Assembly: GCA_024276825.1 (NCBI GenBank)
Contig: JAJRWI010000003.1
Span: 1 to 47,477, forward strand
DNA length: 47,477 nt
From: an archaeon
Lineage (GTDB): Archaea; Asgardarchaeota; Thorarchaeia; Thorarchaeales; Thorarchaeaceae
Direction: 5' to 3'
The notes under the pieces were generated by a model. The model was given only the letters and a program-made list of their open reading frames with translations, was not told the DNA's origin and ran no database searches. The position numbers and the translations under genes were made by a program. Of the stretch, positions 23,373-32,402 are shown piece after piece; position 1 is the first letter of the stretch; every line of letters starts with the position of its first letter.

Positions 23373-25010
23373 TTGATATCTCCAACTAGACGTTCTATTC
23401 TGAAACAGCTCATGCGGTTAGGTATCCAGGTAGCGCCCGATGCATTAGACTACATATTGGAGAGCGAGTCACCAAACAAAATGGTCGCGGTCATTGCAAG
23501 ACGGGCCAATATGATAGAGTGCCCACCCGTACTATCACGTGAGTTCATCACAAGACTAATTGAAGCGCCCGTGCTTGTCACCCCGGTTTCACAAGAGCCC
23601 GAGAAAATGGCACCTCAGACAACCACTGCAGAGAAGCCGACTGAACAACAGCCCGAGAAACAACACATAATTGAAATCGTCAAAAACCCAGACGAGTCAT
23701 CAGTTGCATCTACTGGGACTATTGAGGACTTTCTGGCACTGTTCAGGGACAGGTTTCATCGAATCAGGAGCATTTACATGAAGCGTCTGGACACAAGAGA
23801 GGCAATACCAATTCCCCTTCTCAAACAGCAGCAGACTGTTGCCCGAAGGCAGAAAATGATGGAGCGGGAGGGAGAGCGTGGTTTTAGAATTCCCAACCAG
23901 AAAGTTATTGGGATGGTCAGAAATAAGACAGTATCACGTTCAAGGAACATTATCCTTGAGATAGAGGATGAAGAGAGCTCCCTCATCTGTGTCGTTCCCT
24001 CTGGGCGCAATGGCATTAAGGGCCAGAATCTGCTGGAGAAGGGAAACTCGATACTTCTTGATGAGGTGATATGCTTGTCAGGACGTATTGATCAGGACGG
24101 CCGAATGATAGTTGATGATATAATGTTTCCCGAGATTCCGACCGCAAGATCAATGGGCCGTGCAAAAAGGCCGGTGTATGCTGCGTTCATATCAGACGTT
24201 CACTGTGGAAGTTATGAGTTTCTGGAGGATGACTTTGAGCGCTTCATCAGATGGATGAGGGGAATTGATTGTGATTCGGAGGACAAAGAACTGGTGAGGA
24301 ACATTCATTATCTTTTCATTGCTGGTGACCTTGTTGATGGGGTAGGGGTATATCCCGAGCAAAAGGATGACCTTGTGATAACAAGCCTGTATGAGCAGTA
24401 CGCTCATCTTGCCAAGATCCTCTCACACCTCCCAGATCATGTCAGGATAATCTGTATCCCTGGAAACCATGATTCCTGTCGTCAGGCGCTTCCAAGACCA
24501 CCTCTGTCTAGGGAGTTTGCAAGGGCTCTGTATGAAATGGGCGACAGAGTCATAATGCTTGGTGACCCGAGTAATATAAAGGTCGAAGGGGTGAACATTC
24601 TACTTACCCATGGAGATAGTCTTGATGACCTTGTTACTAATATCCCCGGAGTGTCATATGCGAATCCAGAGTCAGGTATGAAAGAACTGTTGAGAAAGCG
24701 TCATCTTGTGCCGCTCTACGGGGGAAAGACTGAGATAGCACCATTGCATCGCGACTGGATGGTCATAGATGATCCCCCCGATATTGTTCATTTCGGCCAC
24801 GCTCATCATTATGCTGTTGACAACTATCGTGGTGTTCAGATAATCAATGCGGGGACCTTTCAGGATCAGACCGAGTTTATGAGAAAACAGGGGATTGAGC
24901 CAAAACCGGGAATGGTGGCAATATTGAATCTTAATACAGGTGCCCCAACACTGCGCTTCTTCTCTGATAGAATTCATACAATAGGCTCAAAGAATAACAG
25001 GTCTCACTGA
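23373..25010 (+). CDS. dp1: DNA polymerase D small subunit (DP1)
   Basis: A 545-residue DP1. The N-terminal helical part is followed by a Pro/Glu/Thr-rich linker (about 70-115), an OB-fold (about 175-265) and the MRE11-like phosphodiesterase with FISDVHCG, AGDLVDG, CIPGNHDSC, LTHGDS and HFGHAHH. It gives 3'-5' proofreading and pairs with DP2, which is not in the window. The start is TTG at 23373, since no ATG or GTG precedes the conserved region in frame; TATAAT lies at about 23351-23356. It ends 7 bp into the convergent cdc6 stop. Confidence 0.95.
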   Translation: MISPTRRSILKQLMRLGIQVAPDALDYILESESPNKMVAVIARRANMIECPPVLSREFITRLIEAPVLVTPVSQEPEKMAPQTTTAEKPTEQQPEKQHIIEIVKNPDESSVASTGTIEDFLALFRDRFHRIRSIYMKRLDTREAIPIPLLKQQQTVARRQKMMEREGERGFRIPNQKVIGMVRNKTVSRSRNIILEIEDEESSLICVVPSGRNGIKGQNLLEKGNSILLDEVICLSGRIDQDGRMIVDDIMFPEIPTARSMGRAKRPVYAAFISDVHCGSYEFLEDDFERFIRWMRGIDCDSEDKELVRNIHYLFIAGDLVDGVGVYPEQKDDLVITSLYEQYAHLAKILSHLPDHVRIICIPGNHDSCRQALPRPPLSREFARALYEMGDRVIMLGDPSNIKVEGVNILLTHGDSLDDLVTNIPGVSYANPESGMKELLRKRHLVPLYGGKTEIAPLHRDWMVIDDPPDIVHFGHAHHYAVDNYRGVQIINAGTFQDQTEFMRKQGIEPKPGMVAILNLNTGAPTLRFFSDRIHTIGSKNNRSH

Positions 25011-26260
25011 CCAAAGAGGTCCTTGGCAATCTTACTCAGCCGGGCATCTTCCTCCAGAATCAGTCCAATCTGACGCTTGCTGACTGCAAGCCGGATCTTC
25101 TTTGTACGGCCATATCTTCCCTTCGATATGATTGTCGTGTTAATCAGTCCCAACATATCGAGCTCGCTGATTAGGTCACTGACTCTCCGTTGGGTGAGTG
25201 TGTCAAGTGACAATGCAGATGCTATCTTCTCATAGGCGTTGTAGCACTCACCTGTGAATATCTCGCGTTTCCCACTGTTGGCCAAGGCGTAGACTGCAAA
25301 GAGGACGACTCGTGACTGTAGGGGTAGTGTTTTGACTGTTTCCGTGATCGTGTCGCGTTCAATGAGCTTTTGCCCCTCACGTACATGTTCTTGGGTTACC
25401 TTTTCGTCCCCTCTCCTCTCGGCAAGCTCACCAGCTGTACGTAGCAGGTCAAGAGCTCTTCTAGCATCACCATGTTCCTGAGCAGCCAGTGCCCCAACCA
25501 GATTGATAACACCCTCGTCTTCAATTGCACCAGGATTGAATGCGAGTTCAACCCTCTGCTGGAGAATCCCCCGCAGTTCCATTGCATTATATGGTGGAAA
25601 TACAACTTCTTCCTCACCCAGAGTTGACAGCACCCTTGGATCAAGCATCTCCTTAAACTTCAGGTCATTGCTTATTCCTATAATGGAGATCCTGCTGTTT
25701 TCCAGTTCACCATTCATCCTTGTGAGCCCATATAGAATGTCGTTGCCTTGGCTAACATCTCGTTTCACAAGGCTGTCAACCTCATCAAGGACCACAATCA
25801 AAATGTTTGGTTCGCTATCAAGCTTTCTCTTCAGTATGGAGCGTATTTCATCGGTCGGAAGTCCCGTAAATGGCACCTCTGACCCATCAGGCATTCTTGC
25901 GTTTATTGCCTCACACAGTGACCTGAGGACACGATAGTTTGTTCCAACGATCCTACAGTTCACAAAGGCCTTCAGCGGTGGTTTAACATCACTCTGTTGT
26001 GCCTTTTCGACAAGCAGGTCTAGGACATATCTTGCAACCACAGTCTTTCCAGTCCCGGTTTTTCCATAACAAAGGATGTTGGACGGTGGGGCGCCCCTCA
26101 GGGCAGGGCCAAGAATAGACCCAATCCGATTCATCTGCTCATCACGAAAGGGGAGTTCATCCGGGACATAAGTCGGTCGCAGGGCGTTGCGGTCTTTGAA
26201 TATTGCTTGACCTTGCAGGAACTTGTCAAAGAGCTTGTCGAGTTTTGGTTGTTCTGGCAC
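25004..26260 (-). CDS. cdc6: Cdc6/Orc1 replication initiator
   Basis: A 418-residue AAA+ protein from GTG 26260. Walker A is CYGKTGTGKT (about 69-78), Walker B is IVVLDEVDSL, sensor 1 is IIGISN, and the arginine-containing sensor 2 region is GDARRALDLLR. The C-terminal winged helix (about 330-410) has the TLTQRRVSDLISELDMLGLI recognition area. It binds origins (ORB boxes) and loads MCM. GTG 26260 is chosen because a longer frame to 26350 would include ORB-like boxes and the TATA box. It is divergent from METTL5. Confidence 0.95.
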   Translation of the reverse strand: MPEQPKLDKLFDKFLQGQAIFKDRNALRPTYVPDELPFRDEQMNRIGSILGPALRGAPPSNILCYGKTGTGKTVVARYVLDLLVEKAQQSDVKPPLKAFVNCRIVGTNYRVLRSLCEAINARMPDGSEVPFTGLPTDEIRSILKRKLDSEPNILIVVLDEVDSLVKRDVSQGNDILYGLTRMNGELENSRISIIGISNDLKFKEMLDPRVLSTLGEEEVVFPPYNAMELRGILQQRVELAFNPGAIEDEGVINLVGALAAQEHGDARRALDLLRTAGELAERRGDEKVTQEHVREGQKLIERDTITETVKTLPLQSRVVLFAVYALANSGKREIFTGECYNAYEKIASALSLDTLTQRRVSDLISELDMLGLINTTIISKGRYGRTKKIRLAVSKRQIGLILEEDARLSKIAKDLFGQ

Positions 26261-26290
26261 TATTTCACAACTCCATTTGAAACAGGGGTA

Positions 26291-26335
26291 GTTTCCTGTG
26301 GATTTCCACTGGAGTATATTTATTTCCACTGGAAT
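26291..26335. promoter_or_regulatory. Mini-ORB-like boxes around the cdc6 TATA box
   Basis: TTTCCACTGGAGT (26303-26315) and TTTCCACTGGAAT (26323-26335) are near-identical, 20 bp apart; the second has a perfect TTCCA-C-TGGAA dyad, the core of archaeal origin recognition boxes. A weaker GTTTCCTGTGGAT lies at 26291-26303. A minus-strand TATA box (AAATAAATATA) lies at about 26315-26325, between the two boxes. This could be an origin, an autoregulatory site, or both. The G-string of full ORBs is not seen. Confidence 0.7.
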
Positions 26336-26411
26336 CACTGATAAACCCACGTATTACATTTGCCTGATAACACTGAATCTTATAGAACTTTGAATCATCA
26401 TTTAATCAGAC

Positions 26412-27053
26412 ATGAGAAGGTGTGATGGATTGCGACTGCGAGACCTAGAGATTGCACTTCAGTCAATGAACCGATTAACCGAGTATGAGGTCTCACTGGA
26501 ACAATATCCAACACCCGCGGGTATTGCTGCATCAATCCTCTATGCAGCCCAGATGGAGTACTCGGACATAACTGGCAAAGTGATCTGTGATCTGGGTTGT
26601 GGCGATGGTGTCTTTACGATTGGCGCCGCACTCCTTGGTGCAGAAAGGGTGATTGGTATTGATGTGCAATCCAAAGCCTTAAAGGAAGCGCTAGAGAATT
26701 CTATATTGCTCGGGACTGAAAATATAACAGATTTCGTCTTAGGAGATGTTGAGTCTCTTGAATTGAGCACCCGTGTCGACACCGTGTTGAGTAATCCGCC
26801 ATTTGGTGTCAAGAGACGCGGCGCTGACCTGTTGTTCCTGAGTAAAGCGATGAAGATTGCAAAAGTAATATACAGCATTCATCTGGCAGGTGAAAAGAAC
26901 AGGAAGTTCCTGAGAAATTCAATAGACAGGCTTGGAGGTAGGATCTCACAGGTTGAAACCTTTGAGTTTCCAATACCGAAGATTTACAAGTTTCATAGAA
27001 AGAGGATGCACCTTACGCAAGTAGACCTATATCGTATATGTATGAAGGAGTGA
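26412..27053 (+). CDS. METTL5-like N6-adenine methyltransferase
   Basis: A 213-residue SAM methyltransferase. It has the LEQYPTPAGIAASIL lead, motif I ICDLGCGDGVFTIGA, motif IV SNPPFGVKR (the NPPF active site for amino-group methylation), and an overall shape like archaeal METTL5/Ta1320 proteins that methylate rRNA adenine. ATG 26412. It leads the cluster of co-directional information genes and is followed by csl4 after 5 nt. Confidence 0.9.
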   Translation: MRRCDGLRLRDLEIALQSMNRLTEYEVSLEQYPTPAGIAASILYAAQMEYSDITGKVICDLGCGDGVFTIGAALLGAERVIGIDVQSKALKEALENSILLGTENITDFVLGDVESLELSTRVDTVLSNPPFGVKRRGADLLFLSKAMKIAKVIYSIHLAGEKNRKFLRNSIDRLGGRISQVETFEFPIPKIYKFHRKRMHLTQVDLYRICMKE

Positions 27054-27058
27054 TTCAT

Positions 27059-27820
27059 ATGGCAGACGTTAAGAGTGGTGATATTGTAGTTCCTGGTGAT
27101 CAGTTATGCGTGATTGAGGAACTGATGCCAAGCTACGGCACTTACGAGAACGATGGAGTTGTATATGCTGCCACATTTGGAGAATGTAAGATTGACATGA
27201 AAGAGAGGGTGATTCGAGTTGTCAATCCTGATGGGAGTATGCAGATTGCACTTCCCGTCAAGGGTGATATAATGATGGGTCAGGTCACGAATGCTTATGA
27301 CCAGAGAGTCGAAGTTAGCATAGTGAAACGAAATGGTGAGGACATTCTTAACCCATTCATTGGAGAGGTTCATATCAGCAATGTGACCCGCCGCTTCATC
27401 AAGTCTATGCTTGATGTCATGCAACCAGGCGACATCATCCGCGCAGTTGCACTGAACACTCATGAGATTCCTGTACAACTAAGTGTTGTTGGACCCGAGT
27501 TTGGTGTTGTCTTTGCCAAGTGTAGAAAATGTGGTGACCCCCTGATATTGACCACACATAACAACATGATTTGTCCCAGATGTGAGAACCGCGAAACCCG
27601 AGAGGTGGCAAGTGATTATGGGGTGATGTTTGGGCTTGAAGTGAGACCAGACCTTGCGCCACGAAGAAGACATTATAGGCGAACTGGAGGAGGCAATTCA
27701 CGTTCCTATCCGCCACGTGGAGGCAGACGTAATGACCGTCCACGTTATGGCTCACAGGGCAGATCCGACTCGCGTCGTGGTGGAAGGAGATCACCTCGTC
27801 ATGACCGAGGGAGAAGATAG
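27059..27820 (+). CDS. csl4: Csl4, exosome cap subunit, with RG-rich tail
   Basis: A 253-residue protein. The N-terminal barrel (MADVKSGDIVVPGDQLCVIEE), a central S1 domain (about 65-145) and a zinc ribbon CRKC-x15-CPRC (about 159-177) are the Csl4 layout. The last ~55 residues are rich in Arg-Gly and Arg-Ser (for example PPRGGRRNDRPRYG), longer than most archaeal Csl4. Csl4 sits on the RNase-PH-type exosome ring and recruits RNA. SD AAGGAG lies 8 nt before the ATG. It is followed by rpo11 after 2 nt. Confidence 0.94.
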   Translation: MADVKSGDIVVPGDQLCVIEELMPSYGTYENDGVVYAATFGECKIDMKERVIRVVNPDGSMQIALPVKGDIMMGQVTNAYDQRVEVSIVKRNGEDILNPFIGEVHISNVTRRFIKSMLDVMQPGDIIRAVALNTHEIPVQLSVVGPEFGVVFAKCRKCGDPLILTTHNNMICPRCENRETREVASDYGVMFGLEVRPDLAPRRRHYRRTGGGNSRSYPPRGGRRNDRPRYGSQGRSDSRRGGRRSPRHDRGRR

Positions 27821-27822
27821 AG

Positions 27823-28113
27823 ATGAAACCAAGAGTAGTTGAAAACACAAGATATGAGCTTAAGATTGAGTTCCAAGACGAGGGCCATGCTTTCTGCAAC
27901 ATGCTCCGTAAGACTCTGCTAGAGATTCCGGGGGTGGAGTTTGCAGGCTACAATGTTGACCATCCTTTATTGTCGAGCCCCATTGTCACAATCAGGACCA
28001 AGCGAAGGACTGCAAATGTGGTCCTACGAGAGGGCCTCGAAACAATGATTGCTAGACTTGAGGAGTTTCGCAAAAAGTTCAATCAAGCAGTTTCAGATCA
28101 TGTGACTGATTGA
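27823..28113 (+). CDS. rpo11: RNA polymerase subunit Rpo11 (L)
   Basis: A 96-residue protein with the Rpo11/L pattern: DEGHAFCNMLRKTLLEIPGVEFAGYNVDHPLL-type residues, and the C-terminal helix with LEEFRKKFNQAV. It dimerises with Rpo3 for polymerase assembly. Its ATG is 2 nt after the csl4 stop, as in several archaea. Confidence 0.95.
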   Translation: MKPRVVENTRYELKIEFQDEGHAFCNMLRKTLLEIPGVEFAGYNVDHPLLSSPIVTIRTKRRTANVVLREGLETMIARLEEFRKKFNQAVSDHVTD

Positions 28114-28137
28114 ACAAAGTCATGGCGATGAAACCAG

Positions 28138-28587
28138 ATGTGGGACTCTCTAGTCAAAAACGGCTCCCTTGATGTAATCATGAATGATAAGGGTCTAGCC
28201 AAGCTTGGTGATGCCTTTGTCAATCTCTGTTATTCACTGGCCAAGTCCATAGTCATTGGGACTCCGACAGGTGCAAAGGTCAGGGATCGCGTACTGGCAA
28301 ATGCCATTCGTGAGACCTCAATATACAGACATATTGGGCATAGAACGGATGTGGGGTCTGCTGGGGATGCTTATGAGGCAATCATGGCCTATTTGTGGGT
28401 TTCAGGAAAGATAGATCTTGAGGGCACAGTTTCAGTCTTGGCAGGTCTACTAAAACCAGAACTGAACCCGAACACTGGCAGAAAGCAAGAGATCGAGATA
28501 TCTACCAAGGCGTTTCGTGTGTTGTTGGATGAATACATCAGTGACCATCTTGTCAACATGTTCAATGGGACAAGACACAATCCTTAA
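28138..28587 (+). CDS. RNase III-like domain protein
   Basis: A 149-residue protein. KLGDAFVNLCYSLAKS (helix 1) and the GSAGDAYEAIMAYLWVSGK patch recall the RNase III fold, with GDAYEAI-like acidic residues. Archaeal databases carry such proteins as RNase III-family, of unknown target. There is no double-stranded-RNA-binding domain. ATG 28138 lies 24 nt after rpo11. A short-substrate RNase or a non-catalytic relative are both possible. Confidence 0.7.
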   Translation: MWDSLVKNGSLDVIMNDKGLAKLGDAFVNLCYSLAKSIVIGTPTGAKVRDRVLANAIRETSIYRHIGHRTDVGSAGDAYEAIMAYLWVSGKIDLEGTVSVLAGLLKPELNPNTGRKQEIEISTKAFRVLLDEYISDHLVNMFNGTRHNP

Positions 28588-28629
28588 TTGAATTGCAGAT
28601 TAACATGATATTACGCGGTGATTAATGGT

Positions 28630-28959
28630 ATGGAGTTCTGTGATGAATGTGGATCAATGATGTTTCCAACTACTGATGATAGTGGGAAGAAAGTCTTGAA
28701 GTGCAGGAGTTGCGGTAAAACAAAGCCAATCAAGGGAGATCTTAAAGTTTCGCAGAATGTTGAGAAGACCCCACGTGACAAGATAGTCGTGATTGAAGAT
28801 GATAGCATGCCTATGCCAATCACGGCTGCATCGTGTCCCAAGTGTGGGCATAATAAGGCATATTATTGGACCGTTCAGACAAGACGCGGAGATGAGAGTG
28901 CTACAGAATTCTATCGCTGTGTCAAGTGTAAACACACTTGGCGGAACTATGGTGGTTGA
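28630..28959 (+). CDS. tfs: Transcription factor S (TFS/TFIIS-like)
   Basis: A 109-residue protein with an N-terminal ribbon (CDEC-x16-CRSC) and a C-terminal TFIIS ribbon (CPKCGH, then RRGDESATEFYRCVKC). The DE pair needed for RNA cleavage is present. TFS rescues backtracked polymerase. ATG 28630 is preferred by family similarity; GTG 28618 is in frame. Confidence 0.95.
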   Translation: MEFCDECGSMMFPTTDDSGKKVLKCRSCGKTKPIKGDLKVSQNVEKTPRDKIVVIEDDSMPMPITAASCPKCGHNKAYYWTVQTRRGDESATEFYRCVKCKHTWRNYGG

Positions 28960-29044
28960 TTGATAATATGCGGTGAACTTATTATATACAACGTTGAATC
29001 AGAAGAGTGTGCAAGGATTGACTGAAGAGAGAAAGTATCCCCGT

Positions 29045-29389
29045 ATGAAGAGTGCCCCCCTGATGAGGGTGCGCAATTTGACTCCCGAAATCGACGGCCC
29101 AGTGCGCATCATGGGCATAGTTCTGAGTTCCACCACTGGCAGCGCAATGGTACAGGACATATACGATGATATTGAGCATGCCAAGTCGATACTGGTCATT
29201 GTAGAGGGGAAGCTTATTGAGGATGAGAAGTATATTCTGATAGGGAACATTCTAGAACGGGTTTCTGACAGCGGAAAGGAGATAGTATTGGATGCATCCT
29301 TGGCATACAACATGAACAAGCTTGATGTCAAATTGTATAAGGAGGCTCTTGAACTAGAGGAGCAGGTAATAGAGGTCTTGACAAGATAA
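29045..29389 (+). CDS. OB-fold protein, RPA/Stn1-like, between tfs and pcn
   Basis: A 114-residue protein from ATG 29045. It reads as a five-strand OB barrel: RVRNLTPEIDGPVRIMGIVLSSTTGSAMVQDI, then SILVIVEGKLIEDEKYILIGNILERV. It resembles single-stranded DNA-binding OB folds, but I do not assign a specific partner. An upstream GTG (29009) would add residues. The position between TFS and PCNA, all co-directional, points to a replication or repair role. Confidence 0.65.
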   Translation: MKSAPLMRVRNLTPEIDGPVRIMGIVLSSTTGSAMVQDIYDDIEHAKSILVIVEGKLIEDEKYILIGNILERVSDSGKEIVLDASLAYNMNKLDVKLYKEALELEEQVIEVLTR

Positions 29390-29402
29390 TGGAGGATTAG
29401 AG

Positions 29403-30155
29403 ATGTTTCATGCTATTTTGGACAGCGGTAAGATATGGAAGCAGATTGTTGATGCTCTAACAACAATCCTGACTGAGGCGCTCTTTGTGATGAAGGAGGA
29501 TGGAATATATCTCAGGCAGGTCGATCCCTTAAACATCGCAATGATTGATATGGTTCTGCCTGCCGAGATCTTCCAAGAGTATAGTTGTAAGGGCACTCAT
29601 GATATCTGCCTTGGTGTTGACGAACTCACAAAGATCAGCAAGAGAATGGCTGTGGATGACAAGATTGAGCTCTCATTGGATGAGGATGACAATCGTTTTG
29701 AGATTAAGATGATAGGTCCTGCAGTACGAAAGTTCAAGCTTCAGATGATTAAGCCCCTTGAAACCCCAAGAAAGCCTCGTGGCATAGAGTTCGATGTGAA
29801 AGCAGAGATGTTTGCTGATGCGTTCAAGCAGGCAATCAAGGACGTCAGTGTGGTTTCGATAAATGTCAAGATCATCGCCCAGAATGACACACTGATCTTC
29901 ACTGGAGAAGGTGACACTGGTGAAGCAGAAGTCGCACTCAAAGTCGGTGAGGACTCCGCACTGTTTGATCTCGACATAAAGACCGACTCATATGCAATCT
30001 ATCCAATGAAGTACCTCTCGGACATAATCAAGGCCGTGTCTGGGGACAGCATATCTCTTCAGTTCAGCACTCATAAGCCAATTCAGATTGGTTTTGGAAT
30101 TGCAGAGATTGGAACAATCAAGTTTCTAGTTGCACCACGAAAAGAACGCAGATAG
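29403..30155 (+). CDS. pcn: PCNA sliding clamp
   Basis: A 250-residue clamp with two PCNA domains: FHAILDSGKIWKQIVDALTT at the start, FEIKMIGP linker region, an interdomain loop near 120, and LDIKTDSYAIYPMKYLSDI in the second half. The final IKFLVAPRKERR is the usual C-terminal strand and tail. It trims as a ring around DNA, tethering polymerase, ligase and nuclease. GGAGG lies 7 nt before the ATG. Confidence 0.96.
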   Translation: MFHAILDSGKIWKQIVDALTTILTEALFVMKEDGIYLRQVDPLNIAMIDMVLPAEIFQEYSCKGTHDICLGVDELTKISKRMAVDDKIELSLDEDDNRFEIKMIGPAVRKFKLQMIKPLETPRKPRGIEFDVKAEMFADAFKQAIKDVSVVSINVKIIAQNDTLIFTGEGDTGEAEVALKVGEDSALFDLDIKTDSYAIYPMKYLSDIIKAVSGDSISLQFSTHKPIQIGFGIAEIGTIKFLVAPRKERR

Positions 30156-30216
30156 ACATGAACATCATCACCTTCTGATGTTCTCATCTGCTCTTTCATG
30201 AGAGAGGTCAAACGTA

Positions 30217-31479
30217 ATGGCCAGAGATAAGAGGGATGTTGACTTCCTGCGACTGAAGTTTCAGGAGTATTACATTCAGAGCCATGACTCTGTTATTGCC
30301 CCGAATCGCACTCATATGCGTGAGTTTGCTATTGAGGGTTGGGACACTGGTGACCTCCCAACTTACTGGACCAGACACCTTGGGTTTCGTTCTCCCGAGT
30401 TTCTCATTAATGAGCTGAAGGCACTTGCACCGCCAAGTGTGTATCACTCTGCGGCCTTCTACAAGTATCCTGTTGCACGTGATATGAACGAGAAGAAATG
30501 GCAGGGTGCAGAGCTCGTCTTTGATATTGATGCAGATCATATTGATGCTCCCTGTACAAATGATCATGATGTGTGGAGATGCAACAATCCTGACTGTGGA
30601 ATGACTGGTACTGGACGCCCCCCTGAAGATGAGGGGTGTCCCAGGTGTTCGGGGAGCAGCTTTTCCACCAGAAAGTGGATCTGTGAGAGATGCCTTGGCC
30701 TTGCAAAAGAGAATACTCTAAAGATATATGACATGTTCTTGACGGGTGACTTTGGAATTGACCCTGAAGGCATCACACTAAACTATAGCGGTCATCGAGG
30801 GTTTCACATCCGTGTGGAGTCATCTGACGTCTTTTCTATGGGCGCTGATGCCAGAACCGAGATTGCCCATTATATCACTGGATTTGGACTGGACAGTGAC
30901 AAGTTTGTTTATACTAACCGCCAAGTCACCACAGTCCCACCGAGAGATGCTCCGGGTTGGGCAGGCAAGATTGCAGATGCACTTATTGCATTCATCAGAC
31001 GCATTGAGTCATATTCTGGAAGAGATCGCTGGGTTCAACCACTGAGAGATGCAAAGGTCCCCGCTATTGAGTCATTAATGAAGAGTCCTCCAATGATCAG
31101 CGCTAGAGTGAGGAGTGTTGGTGTAAAGTCATGGCAGGAGATAACAACTAGGGCAGTCCTCGAATATGGGGGAGAGATTGATATTCCAGTCACTCATGAT
31201 ATTCACAGGGTCATCAGGTTGGTTGGCAGCATTAATGGCAAGACGGGCTTTATAGTGACACCACTGACACGAGATCAGATGGACGAGTTTGACCCCTTTG
31301 TTGATGCCATAGCTTTCTCAAAGGGATGCATGAGAGTACATGTAAAGGGCAGCCCTGTAAAGGTGCCTGCCATCAGAATATCAGATGAAACTTTCGGACC
31401 ATTTGAAAATGAAGTGGTCGATCTACCTGTTGGAGTTGCAATATTTCTGCTGTGTAAGGGAGTTGCCACAATTGAGTAA
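30217..31479 (+). CDS. priS: DNA primase small subunit PriS
   Basis: A 420-residue catalytic primase subunit. The metal-binding Asp pair is in LVFDIDADH (about 108-114); an inserted Cys-rich zinc knuckle (CNNPDC, CPRC, CERC, about 127-162) follows, and the third acid is expected in the C-terminal half. SGHRGFHIRV (the S-G-x-x-H nucleotide-binding motif) is at about 192-201. It makes RNA/DNA primers with PriL (not in the window). A GINS gene follows. Confidence 0.95.
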   Translation: MARDKRDVDFLRLKFQEYYIQSHDSVIAPNRTHMREFAIEGWDTGDLPTYWTRHLGFRSPEFLINELKALAPPSVYHSAAFYKYPVARDMNEKKWQGAELVFDIDADHIDAPCTNDHDVWRCNNPDCGMTGTGRPPEDEGCPRCSGSSFSTRKWICERCLGLAKENTLKIYDMFLTGDFGIDPEGITLNYSGHRGFHIRVESSDVFSMGADARTEIAHYITGFGLDSDKFVYTNRQVTTVPPRDAPGWAGKIADALIAFIRRIESYSGRDRWVQPLRDAKVPAIESLMKSPPMISARVRSVGVKSWQEITTRAVLEYGGEIDIPVTHDIHRVIRLVGSINGKTGFIVTPLTRDQMDEFDPFVDAIAFSKGCMRVHVKGSPVKVPAIRISDETFGPFENEVVDLPVGVAIFLLCKGVATIE

Positions 31480-31483
31480 TGGA

Positions 31484-32080
31484 ATGTATGGAGAGATAGA
31501 GGAAACTTGGGCGCGTGAGGTCCGGAATGAGAAACTTCAGGATCTTGAGGATGTGCGCCTCAGCAAGATGATTGTATATCTATCGAAGGTAAGGCTGTCA
31601 TTGGCAGAAGCAAAGGATGATCTGCATGAGAAGCTATTGAATCAAGAGGGTCAGAATCTGGAGTTCATGCTACGTGATCTTCTGATCCTTCGTAGGGACA
31701 AAATCATCAGGACAGCAATGACTCTGACAAAACCCGAGGGTCTGATGACACTACCAGAGGAGGAGTTCTATAATCGACTGATTCGTGCATTCAAAGGACA
31801 TTTTGAGTTTGTCACTGATTCATTGAGAGGAGTTACGCATTCTAGAGCATCCCGTCCTATGGATATCGAGCATGGAGAATATGACGAGTCAGAAGAACTA
31901 GAATATGTGACTGTGCGTTTCATTAAGGGCACTGGAATTCCAGCAGAGGGACTGGATGGCAGGACCTATGGGCCTTATGAGAAAGAGGACTTGGCACGAA
32001 TGCCTGCATCCACAGCACTCGTCTGGATAAACCAGAACATTGCTGTCCGTGTGATAAGTGAAGATACTCTTGAGAAGTGA
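31484..32080 (+). CDS. gins51: GINS complex subunit, Gins51 type
   Basis: A 198-residue protein: an N-terminal helical A domain (about 1-130) and a C-terminal small beta B domain (VTVRFIKGTGIPAEGLDGRTYGPYEKEDLARMP), the order of Gins51 (Sld5/Psf1 type). It is part of the CMG-like helicase with MCM and Cdc45/RecJ-type protein. The start at ATG 31484, 4 nt after the priS stop, fits the fold; TTG 31474 is in frame. The next gene overlaps its end. Confidence 0.88.
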   Translation: MYGEIEETWAREVRNEKLQDLEDVRLSKMIVYLSKVRLSLAEAKDDLHEKLLNQEGQNLEFMLRDLLILRRDKIIRTAMTLTKPEGLMTLPEEEFYNRLIRAFKGHFEFVTDSLRGVTHSRASRPMDIEHGEYDESEELEYVTVRFIKGTGIPAEGLDGRTYGPYEKEDLARMPASTALVWINQNIAVRVISEDTLEK

Positions 32081-32376
32081 TGTCATTGACAGATGGGGAA
32101 ATTGAGCAGTCATTAATAGAATTACTAGATATTATTGAGAAACACAGGGAAGCCTTCCAAGATCACTTTGAGAGATTTAGGGTGGCATTGTCGGGCGGTC
32201 TAAGGCTGTTGACAGGCAAGGATGGGACCATGTTATCTGGGCTTCAAGGAAACCCCGAAGATGTGGCAGGATATCTGATACGCACTTCCGAGGAAACATT
32301 CACAAGTGCATTGGAGGGAATAAATCAGGTCAGGAACATGATCATGTCCATTCTCGAGTCTGTCAGAAAACAATAA
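32080..32376 (+). CDS. Unknown helical protein in the replication cluster
   Basis: A 98-residue, all-helical acidic-basic protein starting MSLTDGEIEQSLIELLDI. I do not recognise it. The start is ATG 32080 (GTG 32077 is also possible), overlapping the GINS stop, so it is translated with GINS and is probably a partner in the same process. A middle loop is GKDGTMLSGLQGNPED, and the end is a second helix pair. Confidence 0.6.
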   Translation: MSLTDGEIEQSLIELLDIIEKHREAFQDHFERFRVALSGGLRLLTGKDGTMLSGLQGNPEDVAGYLIRTSEETFTSALEGINQVRNMIMSILESVRKQ

Positions 32377-32402
32377 GTGTGCTTGGCGTTCCATTTTTGG
32401 TC

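Noticed and set aside
26261..26350. A longer Cdc6 start at 26350
   Set aside because: It would put the ORB-like boxes and TATA box inside the gene; the family start fits GTG 26260.
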